Below are positions 9,072 through 19,545 of a DNA stretch of 64,000 nt, piece after piece. Each line of letters begins with the position of its first letter. Within the stretch, counting starts at the first letter, position 1. This DNA comes from Gammaproteobacteria bacterium (lineage in GTDB: Bacteria; Pseudomonadota; Gammaproteobacteria; UBA4575): contig WTFY01000010.1 in assembly GCA_011523795.1 (NCBI GenBank), positions 345,792-409,791 of the forward strand, written 5' to 3'. The translations under genes were made by a program, and so were the position numbers. The notes below the pieces were generated by a model that saw nothing but the letters and a program-made list of their open reading frames with translations, ran no database searches and had not been told where the DNA came from.

Positions 9072-9881
9072 CTAGCCGTGATTCCCGCGTTGCTGCCGGA
9101 CCAGGTCGTAGGCCTTGCGTATCTCCTGGGTTTTTTCCGTGGCGATCTCGATCATCTCTTCCGGCAGGCCCTTGGAGATCAGTTTGTCCGGGTGGTGCTG
9201 GCTCATCAGCCTGCGGTAGGCCTTCTTGATTTCTGCATCACCGGTCTCGGGGCTTACGCCCAGAACCCTGTATGCGTTGCGGAGGTCGGCAGCCGAGCTC
9301 TGCGGGGTTGCTCCACGGTAACGGGAATGCTCCCGTGCACCGTAAGTGATCGACTCCAGCTGCACAAGCCACTCGACCGGGTAACCCAGCTTGTTGCAGA
9401 TATGGTGCAGGATGCGTTCTTCAGCAGGGTCCTTGACACCGTCCGCGTAGGCGGCCTGAAGCTGGATTTCGATGAACATCTGGATCAGTGTGGTCTTGCG
9501 GTGGCATTCCCTGCGAAACTGCTCGAGCACTTCATCCAGCATGAAGTCGGGCTGCTTGCCAAGGTTGAACAGTTCCACGGCAGCGCGTTGCTGATCCTTG
9601 TTCAGGCGCATCCGGGCAACGATTTCCTGGGCAAGCTGGATTTCATCCTCGGATACCTGTCCGTCAGCCTTGGCAATATGGCCCATCACAGAAAAGGTTG
9701 CGGTGAAAAAGGCAGCCTGGGTACGTTCCCGGGCTCCCACATTGAGTGAACCCAGTTGCCCGATGTCTTTCTGGGTGGATTTGTCCAGCTGGTGACCGAG
9801 CATGACGCCTATCATGGCTCCAAGGGGTCCTCCCAGGACAAACCCCAGACCCCCTCCGGCCAGTTTTCCCCACCAACTCAT
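9072..9881 (-). CDS. djlA: Co-chaperone DjlA
   Basis: 269 residues, typical for DjlA. The N-terminus is a glycine-rich membrane segment (GGGLGFVLGGPLGAMIGVMLGH), the middle is a TerB/DjlA-type helical domain (FSVMGHIAKADGQVSEDEI), and the C-terminal 65 residues are a J domain with the invariant HPD (RRLMSQHHPDKLISKG). It would stimulate DnaK at the inner membrane. The gene is followed on the minus strand by about 100 bp before the MotA-like gene start; cotranscription is possible but not shown. Confidence 0.93.
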   Translation of the reverse strand: MSWWGKLAGGGLGFVLGGPLGAMIGVMLGHQLDKSTQKDIGQLGSLNVGARERTQAAFFTATFSVMGHIAKADGQVSEDEIQLAQEIVARMRLNKDQQRAAVELFNLGKQPDFMLDEVLEQFRRECHRKTTLIQMFIEIQLQAAYADGVKDPAEERILHHICNKLGYPVEWLVQLESITYGAREHSRYRGATPQSSAADLRNAYRVLGVSPETGDAEIKKAYRRLMSQHHPDKLISKGLPEEMIEIATEKTQEIRKAYDLVRQQRGNHG

Positions 9882-9919
9882 CGTTTACGGCTCGCAGTGC
9901 CCGCCTGTTGTCCCGGTAT

Positions 9920-11227
9920 TCATCGATTCGCGCAGGTTCTGAACCCGGCAAAGACATCGTTCCGGTCGGCTCCGTAGTAGTTCCGCCAGGTACTGCGCAG
10001 CATGCGCCCGCGGGTGGTCCAGGCACCTCCACGCAGGACTTTAGTCTGGTTGAACAAGGGCCGGGAATACTCCACGTACCAGTCAGGCGAAAATCCCGGG
10101 TAAGGAAGGAAAGTGGTGCCTGTCCACTCCCAGACATTGCCGTACATCTGCCGGCATCCTGACGCGCTGTCGCCCCCGGGGCAGTCGTGTACAGGTACGG
10201 TGCCAAGGGTGGAACTGTCCAGGTTGGCGCTTTGCCCGACCGGGGGATCCGTCCAGGTGAACGGAATTTTCCGCGGGCCTTTGCCGTTCTGGCGGTCCGG
10301 ATCGCAGGTCGCTGCAAATTCCCATTCCGCTTCTGTGGGCAGGCGGCGGTTCGCCCATCTGCAGTAAGCCTCGGCCTCATACCAGCTGACATGAATCACG
10401 GGGTGCGACAGTGCCAGCGGATGCCACTGGTCGAACTGCCTGGCATACCAGGTGTGATCGGAGTCCCTGTTCCAGAACACCGGGCATTCAAGTTCCTGGC
10501 GGCAACGCCATTGCCATCCTTCCCTGCACCAGTATTTCTCGGTCCGGTACCCTGCCGCCTCAACGAACTCGGCATACTCCTGGTTGCTGACGGCAAACTT
10601 CGCAATCCTGAACGGCGCGAGCGTGACCCGGTGTGCCCATTTTTCATTGTCGAATACGAATTCACCATCCCGTTCTGCACCCAGCAGGAACGGGCCGCCT
10701 GCCAACTCGATGTCTTCATTTGCCGGGGGGCCGGCGGGTTCCGCAGGAGTCCTGTCCTGCAGGAAGCGGGGAACCGGGTAAGCCAGTGTCTGGCGTGTGT
10801 ACGTCAGGGCCTCACCATGCATGTCTTCGTGGAAAATGGCCAGCAGGTAGAAGTATTTGGCAGCATCTTCCAGTTCAATCTGTTCCAGCTGCACGAGTTC
10901 AGCCGATAACACGTCCTGCATGTACTGGAGGATACCCTCCATGCCGGGCAGCGGCAGGTCCCAGCGCAGGTCGTGCTGAATCGAGATGGAATCGAACAGT
11001 TCGTCCGAGCCAGGGAGAATTTCCTTTCGACTGCCAAGATGGCGAAGCACCCACAGCTCATGGAAATAGGCGGTGTGGGCGATTTCCCAGCACAAAGGAT
11101 TGGTGGTAGGCAAACGCGGGCCCATCAGCTGCTGTTCGTCGAGGTCTTCCACCAGCGCCAGTGTCCGGGAGCGTGCATCCTGCAAGGCGTCCGCCAGGGA
11201 TTTCCCTGTGGCCAGTGCGTAATTCAT
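9920..11227 (-). CDS. senA: Selenoneine synthase SenA (EgtB-like DinB/FGE iron enzyme)
   Basis: About 435 residues. The N-terminal DinB-like half has conserved His (EIAHTAYFHE) and the HxxxHxE motif in FHEDMHGE, which bind the non-haem iron in EgtB relatives. The C-terminal half is a formylglycine-generating-enzyme/sulfatase-modifying domain (PVIHVSWYEAEAYCRWANRRLPTEAEWEFA, here cited in part; MYGNVWEWT; RGGAWTT; FRTCANR). SenA couples hercynine to selenosugar to form the C-Se bond of selenoneine. The assignment over EgtB rests on the divergent senB and the selD fusion next door. ATG 11227 is preferred over a TTG at 11263. Confidence 0.82.
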   Translation of the reverse strand: MNYALATGKSLADALQDARSRTLALVEDLDEQQLMGPRLPTTNPLCWEIAHTAYFHELWVLRHLGSRKEILPGSDELFDSISIQHDLRWDLPLPGMEGILQYMQDVLSAELVQLEQIELEDAAKYFYLLAIFHEDMHGEALTYTRQTLAYPVPRFLQDRTPAEPAGPPANEDIELAGGPFLLGAERDGEFVFDNEKWAHRVTLAPFRIAKFAVSNQEYAEFVEAAGYRTEKYWCREGWQWRCRQELECPVFWNRDSDHTWYARQFDQWHPLALSHPVIHVSWYEAEAYCRWANRRLPTEAEWEFAATCDPDRQNGKGPRKIPFTWTDPPVGQSANLDSSTLGTVPVHDCPGGDSASGCRQMYGNVWEWTGTTFLPYPGFSPDWYVEYSRPLFNQTKVLRGGAWTTRGRMLRSTWRNYYGADRNDVFAGFRTCANR

Positions 11228-11308
11228 GAGCGGTGCATGTCGTTTTCTCTCCAAGTAGGGCAATATACCCTGTTATCCGTACTGTGACCTAATACCATTT
11301 TGCGATTC
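11228..11308. promoter_or_regulatory. Divergent senA/senB intergenic promoter region
   Basis: The 81 bp between the senA and senB starts must hold promoters for both. On the minus strand a TATATT hexamer (about 11261-11266) could be the -10 element of senA and is followed by a GGAGAG sequence. No clear -35 boxes or operator could be assigned by eye. Confidence 0.35.
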
Positions 11309-12262
11309 ATGAAAATTATCCTGGTTACCCCGGCATTGCCCCGTTCCCGTGCCGGAAACCGTGCCACGGCGATTCGCTGGCGGAACATCCTGGCTGAACT
11401 CGGGCACAAGGTTGACGTGGTGACCGAGTATACCGGAGGAAGGTATGACGCCATGGTAGCGCTGCACGCATGGCGCAGTGCTTCATCCATCCGTCATTTT
11501 CACGCCCGATGGCCCGACCGCTTGCTGGTGGTGGCGCTGACCGGCACCGATCTGTACAAGTTCATCCGGACTTCACCTGAGCCCACCTTGTACTCTATCC
11601 ATGTCGCCGACCTGCTGGTCACCCTGCATGATCTTGCGGGCCTGGCGATACCCGAGCGGTACAGGGAAAAGATAACCGTGATTCACCAGTCGGCGAAGCC
11701 GGCGGTTCGCAAGCCCGCAAAGAGCAGGGCAAGGTTCAGGGTGTGCGTGATCGGGCACTTGCGTGAAGAAAAGGATCCGCTGCGTGCCGCCTACGCGGTG
11801 CGCAGGCTTCCCGCTGGTTCCCGAATCGAGGTGAACCAGTACGGGAAGGCCCATACCCGGGTCTGGGCGGAGCGTGCAGAAACGGAAATGAGGAACAATG
11901 CCCGCTACCGTTGGCACGGTGAGGTTCCTCACTGGCAGGTACGCAGGGTGTATGCGACAGCTGACCTGATGGTACTGAGTTCCAGGATGGAAGGCGGGGC
12001 CAATGTCATTTCCGAGGCATGCGTGGCGGGCCTGCCCACGGTCGCGTCGGACATCGCGGGATCGGTCGGCCTGCTGGGGAAAGACTATCCCGCATACTAT
12101 CCCGTGGGAGATACCCGTGCATTGCGCGAGATGCTTCTCAGGGCCGAAGCTGAACCGGCCTGGCTGGAAAAACTGCGGGTTTCCAGCCAGGCCAGGGTTG
12201 GGTTGTTCAGCCATGAACGTGAGAGGCGCAGCTGGAAGCGCCTGTTGGCCAAGGCTGCCTGA
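11309..12262 (+). CDS. senB: Selenosugar synthase SenB (glycosyltransferase family)
   Basis: 317 residues with a GT-B glycosyltransferase fold: N-terminal KIILVTPALPRSRAGNR, linker and C-terminal nucleotide-sugar domain with VIGHLREEKDPLRA and SRMEGGANVISEACVAGLPTVASDIAG. SenB uses selenophosphate and a UDP-sugar to make the selenosugar consumed by SenA. The N-terminus and the divergent senA gene (81 bp away) identify it rather than a generic GT4. ATG 11309 is taken as start since the upstream in-frame TTG (11300) has no better ribosome site. Downstream there is 405 bp without a gene and then a terminator on the same strand. Confidence 0.82.
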   Translation: MKIILVTPALPRSRAGNRATAIRWRNILAELGHKVDVVTEYTGGRYDAMVALHAWRSASSIRHFHARWPDRLLVVALTGTDLYKFIRTSPEPTLYSIHVADLLVTLHDLAGLAIPERYREKITVIHQSAKPAVRKPAKSRARFRVCVIGHLREEKDPLRAAYAVRRLPAGSRIEVNQYGKAHTRVWAERAETEMRNNARYRWHGEVPHWQVRRVYATADLMVLSSRMEGGANVISEACVAGLPTVASDIAGSVGLLGKDYPAYYPVGDTRALREMLLRAEAEPAWLEKLRVSSQARVGLFSHERERRSWKRLLAKAA

Positions 12263-12667
12263 TTTGTACCGGGCCGGCTGTGTCAGCCGGCAAGAGGCCA
12301 GCCTCCCGGCGTGAGACGACTGACATCCCGGCTGGTGCGGGCTGTATCCAACCATTTGATTTGGGACATAAAGAAGATTTGCTTGTGTGGCCACCTGGTT
12401 CTGCGTAATCTGGGGGCGTGAATGTTTTATTGTTGTTTAGCAGGCAGGCCGAACCAACAACGAGACGCAGGTCGCACGTAACATGACAAGTCTGCCCCGG
12501 GAGTGCGCGTAATTGCACGGGGGGCAATTCTAGCGAAAGACGTACGACTGGTTGCAGAAAAACATCACCGACGAGACAGCAGGTCTGCAGGGAAAGCCCG
12601 CTCCTGGCGGGCTTTCTTTTTTTCGGGTTTTGGCAGGACCCTGCACGGGTCACGGCCGGGCGTATCC
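12263..12667. other. 405-bp gap between senB and selD with structured DNA
   Basis: No convincing coding frame on either strand. It contains a compact hairpin at 12494-12525 (GCCCC pairs with GGGGC, an inner GTGC with GCAC, 4-base bulge) and then the strong plus-strand terminator at 12592-12623. This could be a long senB 3' UTR or a separate small RNA ending at the terminator. It does not match tmRNA, 6S, tRNA-Sec or common riboswitch signatures that I know. Confidence 0.4.
12592..12623 (+). terminator. Rho-independent terminator
   Basis: Perfect 10-bp stem (GAAAGCCCGC, 12592-12601, with GCGGGCTTTC, 12607-12616), 5-base loop and a run of seven T (12617-12623). The T-run is only on the plus-strand side, so it ends transcripts running from the senB direction, insulating the convergent selD gene. 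Confidence 0.93.
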
Positions 12668-14932
12668 CTAGCTGATGGTAATGGATTCAGCGGTATCGCT
12701 GGCGCGCTGGACCTGTCCGATGATGCAGGCGTGCCGGTAACCGAGGCGTTGCAGTTCCTGTATGCAGTTGTCTGCACAGTGCCTGGGGACGGCGGCAAGC
12801 AAGCCTCCCGAAGTCTGCGGATCAAACAGCAGCGGATAGAGCACGTGCCGGGTAGCCGCCTCCTGGTTTTTGATGGCACGCCGCAGTCGCACATTGGAAG
12901 GTTGCAGGGAGCTGAATATTCCGAGCTCGATCGTCTCGGCTGCGCCGTCCAGGACCGGCAGTGCATTCAGATCAAGTTGTATGTCCACCTCGCTGGCCCG
13001 AACCATCTCGACCAGATGGCCGAGCACCCCAAAGCCCGTGATGTCCGTGCAGGCATGTACGTCGTGGTTGTACAGGCATTGTGCCGCCGCATGGTTTGAC
13101 CGCAGCATGCAATCAATGGCACCCGCTATCCAGCGTCCCTTGGCCTTGCCACGCATTTCCGCTGCAAACAGCGTACCCGTGCCTACAGGCTTGGTGATAA
13201 TGAGGGTGTCGCCTGGCTCCAGGCCCCCTTTGGCAAGCAGCCTGTCCCGGTCGATCAGGCCGGTCACGCTGAGTCCGAATGAAAGGTCGGCGCCTTCGCT
13301 GGAATGACCGCCAACCAGGGTCGCCCCGTGGTCATCCAGCACCTGCACAGCACCTTCCATGATCTGGTAAAGCTGTTGTTCCACCATGGTTTCCCTGCCG
13401 AAAGGAATGGTTGCGATAGCCATCGCCGCCTGCGCTTGCGCCCCCATGGCAAACACGTCACTCAGGCAGTGATTGGCCGTGACTTGCCCGAACACGTAGG
13501 GGTCATCGATGAATGCCCGGAAGTAATCCACGGACTGTACCTGGACTTTCCCGGGCGGCACCTCCACGACCGCAGCATCGTCCGGAGCATCCAGTCCGAG
13601 CAGGATGTCTTCACGTTTGAACGGAGACAGCCGGTTCACGACCCGGCTCAGGACATTGCTGCCGATCTTCGCGCCGCAGCCGCCACAGCGCATGGCTATC
13701 GATGAGAGTTCCTTGAGTGAATCCTGGCTGGCCAGCCTCCTGTCGAATTCGTGCTCCTGCTTGACTTTCATTTCCGGCAGGCTGTTGTACTTGCGCATGA
13801 ACTTTCGGTCGATGACGTCCTTGAGCCGCCATACCCATGCACCTTCACAGGCCAGGGCTCCCCGTGATGCAACCGCATAACGGTTGCCCGTGCTGATCAG
13901 GCTGAGAAAGCTGATCTGCGGAACATGCTTCTTGAGGGGCTGCTCCTGCAGCGCGCGTTCGAGGTTTTTGTGGAGGGGGCGTCCCTGGCGAACCGCGAAA
14001 ACCCCGGATTTGGGCCGGGGATGGTCTGTCACCGTGGCAATGTCTCCTGCAGCAAACACGTTGCCGTGAGAAACCGACTGCAGGGAACTGTTCACCAGGA
14101 TGAATCCCCGCTCGTCCACGGCAAGGCCGGACTCCCCGTACCAGGAAGGTGCGGAAGCGTGTGTAGCCCAGATGGTCGCATCCGCATGCAGGGTGTCGCC
14201 GGTATCCGTCTGGATGGTGCGGTCACTGACCCGGGTGACCGTACACGCATCGTGCACGGTGACTCCGCGTTCTTCCAGAATCCGTATGAAGCGACGCTGC
14301 ACGGAACGGTTGTGCGTGGGCAGTACCGAGTCATTGCCCGACATGAGGTGAAACCGAAGCCTGTCGGCCGGCAGTGCATGTTTTTTCAGCAACTCCTGCA
14401 GGTGGAACTGTGTGGACAGGGCCACTTCAACCCCTCCCGCCCCTGCACCCACCACGACGATCCGGTACTCGCCTTTGCGCACGAGTGCTTCCTTCATCAT
14501 GGCTTCCCAGCCATCGAGAAACTGGTTGATGGGCTTCACTCCAAGCGCATGTTCGCAGGAGCCGGGCACTTCAAGCGAGGGTGTGGACCCGGTGTTGATG
14601 GAAAGCACGTCGTAGTGCACGGGGGGGTGATTGCCGCAGATGACGTACTGGTTTTCGAGATCCAGGGCCCGGGCGTCGGTGTGAAACAGGCGTGCCCCGG
14701 CGAAACGGCTCAGCGGCTGCAAGTCGATATGGCTTTCGTCGTACTCGTAATGACCCGCAATATACCCCGGCAACATGCCCGAATAGGGCGTATGCACATC
14801 GCGGCTGATCAGCGTGATCTGCAGACCTGCAACAGGTTTCATGCCGAATCTTTTCAGCACCGCGACATGGCTGTGCCCGCCGCCTATCAACACCAGGTCC
14901 TTGATCACTATGTTGCTTTTCTGGCTTTCCAT
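12668..14932 (-). CDS. selD: FAD oxidoreductase-selenide, water dikinase fusion (SelD/SenC)
   Basis: 754 residues in two parts. Residues 1 to about 380 are an NADH-dehydrogenase-like FAD protein (LVLIGGGHSHVAVLKRFG; VVGAGAGGVEVALS; NVFAAGDIATV). From about 410 follows SelD: RCGGCGAKIGSNVL carries the catalytic Cys and Lys (Cys, not selenocysteine), then DYFRAFIDDPYVFGQVTANHCLSD, VGGHSSEGADLSFG and the C-terminal DPQTSGGLL. It makes selenophosphate from selenide and ATP; the fused oxidoreductase probably supplies reduced selenium, which is inference from the fusion. In this place it is the selenophosphate source (SenC role) for senB, convergent with it. No selA/selB/selC or ybbB is in the window, so other uses cannot be judged. 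Confidence 0.92.
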   Translation of the reverse strand: MESQKSNIVIKDLVLIGGGHSHVAVLKRFGMKPVAGLQITLISRDVHTPYSGMLPGYIAGHYEYDESHIDLQPLSRFAGARLFHTDARALDLENQYVICGNHPPVHYDVLSINTGSTPSLEVPGSCEHALGVKPINQFLDGWEAMMKEALVRKGEYRIVVVGAGAGGVEVALSTQFHLQELLKKHALPADRLRFHLMSGNDSVLPTHNRSVQRRFIRILEERGVTVHDACTVTRVSDRTIQTDTGDTLHADATIWATHASAPSWYGESGLAVDERGFILVNSSLQSVSHGNVFAAGDIATVTDHPRPKSGVFAVRQGRPLHKNLERALQEQPLKKHVPQISFLSLISTGNRYAVASRGALACEGAWVWRLKDVIDRKFMRKYNSLPEMKVKQEHEFDRRLASQDSLKELSSIAMRCGGCGAKIGSNVLSRVVNRLSPFKREDILLGLDAPDDAAVVEVPPGKVQVQSVDYFRAFIDDPYVFGQVTANHCLSDVFAMGAQAQAAMAIATIPFGRETMVEQQLYQIMEGAVQVLDDHGATLVGGHSSEGADLSFGLSVTGLIDRDRLLAKGGLEPGDTLIITKPVGTGTLFAAEMRGKAKGRWIAGAIDCMLRSNHAAAQCLYNHDVHACTDITGFGVLGHLVEMVRASEVDIQLDLNALPVLDGAAETIELGIFSSLQPSNVRLRRAIKNQEAATRHVLYPLLFDPQTSGGLLAAVPRHCADNCIQELQRLGYRHACIIGQVQRASDTAESITIS

Positions 14933-14994
14933 GAAATGTTCTGTCAGGCTGGATGTGGGTGGGAGCCTGTCACGGCTGTCCGCACCGGGTCTGC

Positions 14995-16593
14995 TCAGGC
15001 AGTCATCGTCTTCTGGGGAGGGCTCTGCCGGAAATAACTCTCCAGGAAATCATCAAAGGATACCGTGTCTGCAGCCTCTATACTGTGTTGTTTCTCGATG
15101 GATTGCTGCACTGATTTTTTTAAATGCCCCAGATCCTGTTTGCTCAGTGCATGGCTACACAACTGTTCCCGGTGCATTTCCGAGTACCGGTTTGCCATTT
15201 CGAAGAAACCTTCCCTGTTCTTGCGCATTTCATCCAGTGTTCTGGAAGAAGGCGTCTGGTCGGGATCATCGATGAGCGCGGTCTGATCGCGCAGCGCTGT
15301 ACTGTAGTGTTCACACCGGTTGGACTTGTCCAGGATTTCACAGACTCCCTGCATTTCGCGCAGGATTTCCTGTCCCCACTCCTGCAGGGAAACCTGTTGC
15401 ATGCCTCGGGTGAGCTTGAGCTGCGGGTCTCGGCCATAGTGTGCGGTATGGATTTCATTGCTGTCAATCGCCTGACGCTCCGGGGCATCGATCAGCGGGC
15501 TGTGTTGCAGCAGGCAGAAAACCATCAGCGCTTCCAGGAAATGAAGCTGGGGGGCACTGGTTCCCAGGGGCTCGAACATATCCAGGTCCAGGGAGCGTAA
15601 TTCGATGTACTGGACGCCGCGCTCATCGAGCGCATGGACCGGTTTTTCATGGCTTGCACAGGGCTGCTTGGGCCGCACGGTGCTGTAGTATTCATTTTCT
15701 ATCTGCAGGATATTTGCGTTGAGCTGGCGGTACTCGCCTGCAACCTTGATCCCTATCCGTTCATATTCGGGGGAAGGTGTCTCGATGGCGCGGGCCAGGC
15801 ACTGGATATAGGAATCGACGCTGTCGTAACAGGCCTTGATCCCGATCTCGCTTTCTTTCTTGTTGCTGTAACCGAAGTCTCCCATGCGCAGGCTGGTGGC
15901 ATAGGGCAGGTAATAGGTTGTGGCATCGAACTGCATCAGGGGCCCGCGTTGCCCGGTCAGGAATGATTTGCAGATGGCCGGCGATGAGCCAAACAGGTAG
16001 TAAATCAGCCAGCCGTAGCGCTGCAGGTTGCGCGTCAGTGCGAAGTACCTGTCGGATACGAAATCACGCAGTGAACGGTCACTGCCCACAACGTCCATGT
16101 AGTACGGCCAGAAACCGTCCTGCAGCGAGTAGTTGAAGTGCACGCCGGCAATGACCTGCATCATCTTGCCGTAGCGGTAGCCAAGCCCTCTGCGGTACAC
16201 CGTTTTCATCATCCCCAGGTTTGAGCTGCCGTAACGGGCAACAGGGATGCTTTCCTCACCGTCCACCACGCACGGCATGCTCGCATTCCACAGGGACTCG
16301 TCTTCCAGTTGCGCGTACACGAACCGGTGGATTTTTTTAAGGAATCCAAGTGTGGATGAAATTTCCTGCAGGGGCGGCGTGATCAATTCCAGCAGTGCTT
16401 CCGAGTAGTCGGTCGTGATGAAAGGGTGGGTAAGCGCCGAACCCAGGCCGGGCGGGTGAGGCCGCTGGGAAATCTTTCCGTCGCGGTCCACCCGCAGCGA
16501 CTCCTTTTCCAGACCGATCTTGCTGCCTGACAGCAGGTGCAGTTGCCCGTCCCGAACGATTCTGGAGAGTGTGCTGTGTAACTGCTCGTACAT
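14995..16593 (-). CDS. gshA: Glutamate-cysteine ligase GshA
   Basis: 532 residues, usual for the E. coli-type enzyme. Conserved blocks include GLEKESLRVDRDGKIS (ATP/Glu site), THPFITTDYSEALLELITPP, VHFNYSLQDGFW, LFGSSPAICKSF and YIELRSLDLDMFEPLG. It catalyses the first step of glutathione synthesis in the cytosol. It stands alone, 62 bp from the selD start on the same strand; co-occurrence with thiol/selenol chemistry is suggestive but gshA is a core gene. Start MYEQLHSTL has no better upstream alternative. Confidence 0.95.
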   Translation of the reverse strand: MYEQLHSTLSRIVRDGQLHLLSGSKIGLEKESLRVDRDGKISQRPHPPGLGSALTHPFITTDYSEALLELITPPLQEISSTLGFLKKIHRFVYAQLEDESLWNASMPCVVDGEESIPVARYGSSNLGMMKTVYRRGLGYRYGKMMQVIAGVHFNYSLQDGFWPYYMDVVGSDRSLRDFVSDRYFALTRNLQRYGWLIYYLFGSSPAICKSFLTGQRGPLMQFDATTYYLPYATSLRMGDFGYSNKKESEIGIKACYDSVDSYIQCLARAIETPSPEYERIGIKVAGEYRQLNANILQIENEYYSTVRPKQPCASHEKPVHALDERGVQYIELRSLDLDMFEPLGTSAPQLHFLEALMVFCLLQHSPLIDAPERQAIDSNEIHTAHYGRDPQLKLTRGMQQVSLQEWGQEILREMQGVCEILDKSNRCEHYSTALRDQTALIDDPDQTPSSRTLDEMRKNREGFFEMANRYSEMHREQLCSHALSKQDLGHLKKSVQQSIEKQHSIEAADTVSFDDFLESYFRQSPPQKTMTA

Positions 16594-16779
16594 TGTTCTG
16601 GCATGCGGGTAACCTTGCCTGGTGTAGGCGGATCGGCTACTGCACTGCGGTGTTTGTCAGTACATGCGCATTGTACACACTTTGTCTCCAAATGCTTTCA
16701 AGATCATTGACTGCATGCAGGCAGGACCTGGGCGCGGGTGTCCGGTGCCGGCCTGCGGCAGGCCAGGCCCGGAGGAGGG

Positions 16780-17328
16780 CTAGGCCAGTTCCCGGTACAG
16801 GCGTTGCCAGTCGAAAGCAGGGCCCGGGTCGGTTTTCCGGTCCGGTGCGATTTCGCTATGGCCTGTGATGTTCTGCCTGTCCAGGGTCGGGTAGGCGATG
16901 CGCAATGCATCGATCAACGCCGCCAGCACCCGGTACTGCGCATCCTCGTAGGGCAGGGTGTCGGTACCTTCCAGTTCAATTCCGATACTGAAATCATTGC
17001 AGTGATCCCGCCCCCTGAAGTTCGAGACTCCTGCATGCCAGGCACGACGGTTGAACGGCACAAATTGCACGATTCTTCCACTTCGCCGAATCAGCACGTG
17101 GGCCGATACCTTCAGTTTTGACAGGGAGGCAAAACCGGGGTGTGCCCCGGGGTCAAGCCGGTTGGTGAACAGCTGCGAGATGTACGGCCCTCCGAATTGT
17201 CCCGGCGGCAGGCTGATATTGTGGATCACGACCAGTGAAGGCTGGCAGTGGCCGGGGCGTTCATCTGCATTGCAGGAAGGCATATGGCTTGCGCCGGCAA
17301 TCAGGTGGCTTGCAGGGTCAACACGCAT
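16780..17328 (-). CDS. ampD: 1,6-anhydro-N-acetylmuramyl-L-alanine amidase AmpD
   Basis: 182 residues, the normal size. Zinc ligands of the amidase_2 fold are visible: His in VVIHNISLPPGQFG, His in ITGHSEIAPDRKTDPGPAFDW and the Asp of KTDPGP in the same block. SAHVLIRRSGRIVQFV and RAWHAGVSNF are also typical. It trims recycled muropeptides in the cytoplasm. ampE is not next to it. The minus-strand groEL terminator lies just upstream (17358-17384), so ampD has its own promoter. Confidence 0.95.
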   Translation of the reverse strand: MRVDPASHLIAGASHMPSCNADERPGHCQPSLVVIHNISLPPGQFGGPYISQLFTNRLDPGAHPGFASLSKLKVSAHVLIRRSGRIVQFVPFNRRAWHAGVSNFRGRDHCNDFSIGIELEGTDTLPYEDAQYRVLAALIDALRIAYPTLDRQNITGHSEIAPDRKTDPGPAFDWQRLYRELA

Positions 17329-17357
17329 GGGGGCCAGTATGCGAAATATCCGGGGAA

Positions 17358-17384
17358 TAAAAAAGGCCCCGCGATGCGGGGCCT
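17358..17384 (-). terminator. Rho-independent terminator after groEL
   Basis: On the minus strand AAGGCCCCGC and GCGGGGCCTT form a perfect stem around a short loop, followed by a T-run (the plus-strand A-run at 17358-17364). It is 34 bp past the groEL stop. Confidence 0.92.
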
Positions 17385-17417
17385 TCCAGGACGGTAAAGC
17401 CTACCGGTGCGACTGCA

Positions 17418-19076
<1,659 letters not shown>

Positions 19077-19109
19077 CTAAATGCGTTAAATCTGTTTGAG
19101 AGTAAGAGA

Positions 19110-19400
19110 CTAGTCTTCGATCACTGCCATGACGTCGTCTTCACGCATCACCAGCAAATCTTCCCCGTCGACTTTCACTTCCGTGCCGGAATATTTTCCA
19201 AACAGGACTTTATCCCCGGCTTTCAGATCCAGTGCACGGACCTCTCCGCTTTCAGTAATCTTTCCGTTCCCCACAGCGATCACCTCACCCTTGATCGGTT
19301 TTTCGGTAGCTGAATCGGGGATCACAATTCCCCCGGGGCTTGTACGTTCTTCTTCCATACGCTTGACGACCACCCGGTCATGCAACGGACGTAACTTCAT
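19110..19400 (-). CDS. groES: Co-chaperonin GroES
   Basis: 96 residues, the family length. N-terminal [14 protein letters not shown], mobile-loop region ([16 protein letters not shown]) and [21 protein letters not shown] are diagnostic. A strong ribosome site (AAGGAGG) precedes the ATG. First gene of the groES-groEL operon. Confidence 0.98.
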   Translation of the reverse strand: MKLRPLHDRVVVKRMEEERTSPGGIVIPDSATEKPIKGEVIAVGNGKITESGEVRALDLKAGDKVLFGKYSGTEVKVDGEDLLVMREDDVMAVIED

Positions 19401-19472
19401 CAGGATCGCCTCCTTATAAAATCTGTAAACTCGGTTTTTGCTTTGCGTGCCCTGCCTCGGGCAAGCCTGTTA

Positions 19473-19499
19473 TTAGCACTCGCGTTCAGCGAGTGCTAA
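19473..19499. promoter_or_regulatory. CIRCE operator (HrcA binding site)
   Basis: TTAGCACTC (19473-19481), nine-base spacer, GAGTGCTAA (19491-19499): a perfect match to the CIRCE consensus. It abuts the -10 box of the groES promoter and sits in the 5' UTR, where HrcA represses heat-shock operons. hrcA itself is outside the window. Confidence 0.96.
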
Positions 19500-19526
19500 T
19501 AATACGGTCGAGACAGGCAATGTCAA
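19499..19526 (-). promoter_or_regulatory. Sigma-70-type promoter of groES-groEL
   Basis: On the minus strand TTGACA (19526-19521), 16-base spacer and TATTAT (19504-19499). The -10 box overlaps the edge of the CIRCE element by one base, which fits repression by HrcA of a housekeeping promoter. No sigma-32-like sequence was evident. Confidence 0.85.
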
Positions 19527-19545
19527 GTGATTTCTTCAGCCAATA

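Noticed and set aside
7987-9881. Zorya-type defence system (ZorA/ZorB plus helper)
   Set aside because: The pair has stator architecture but ZorC, ZorD or ZorE are absent and the next gene is plainly djlA.
12418-12623. tmRNA, 6S RNA, tRNA-Sec or cobalamin riboswitch
   Set aside because: None of their conserved sequences or folds could be matched; only a hairpin and terminator are supported.
13925-15037. 370-codon plus-strand frame across selD
   Set aside because: Antisense to the SelD fusion; no domain signal.
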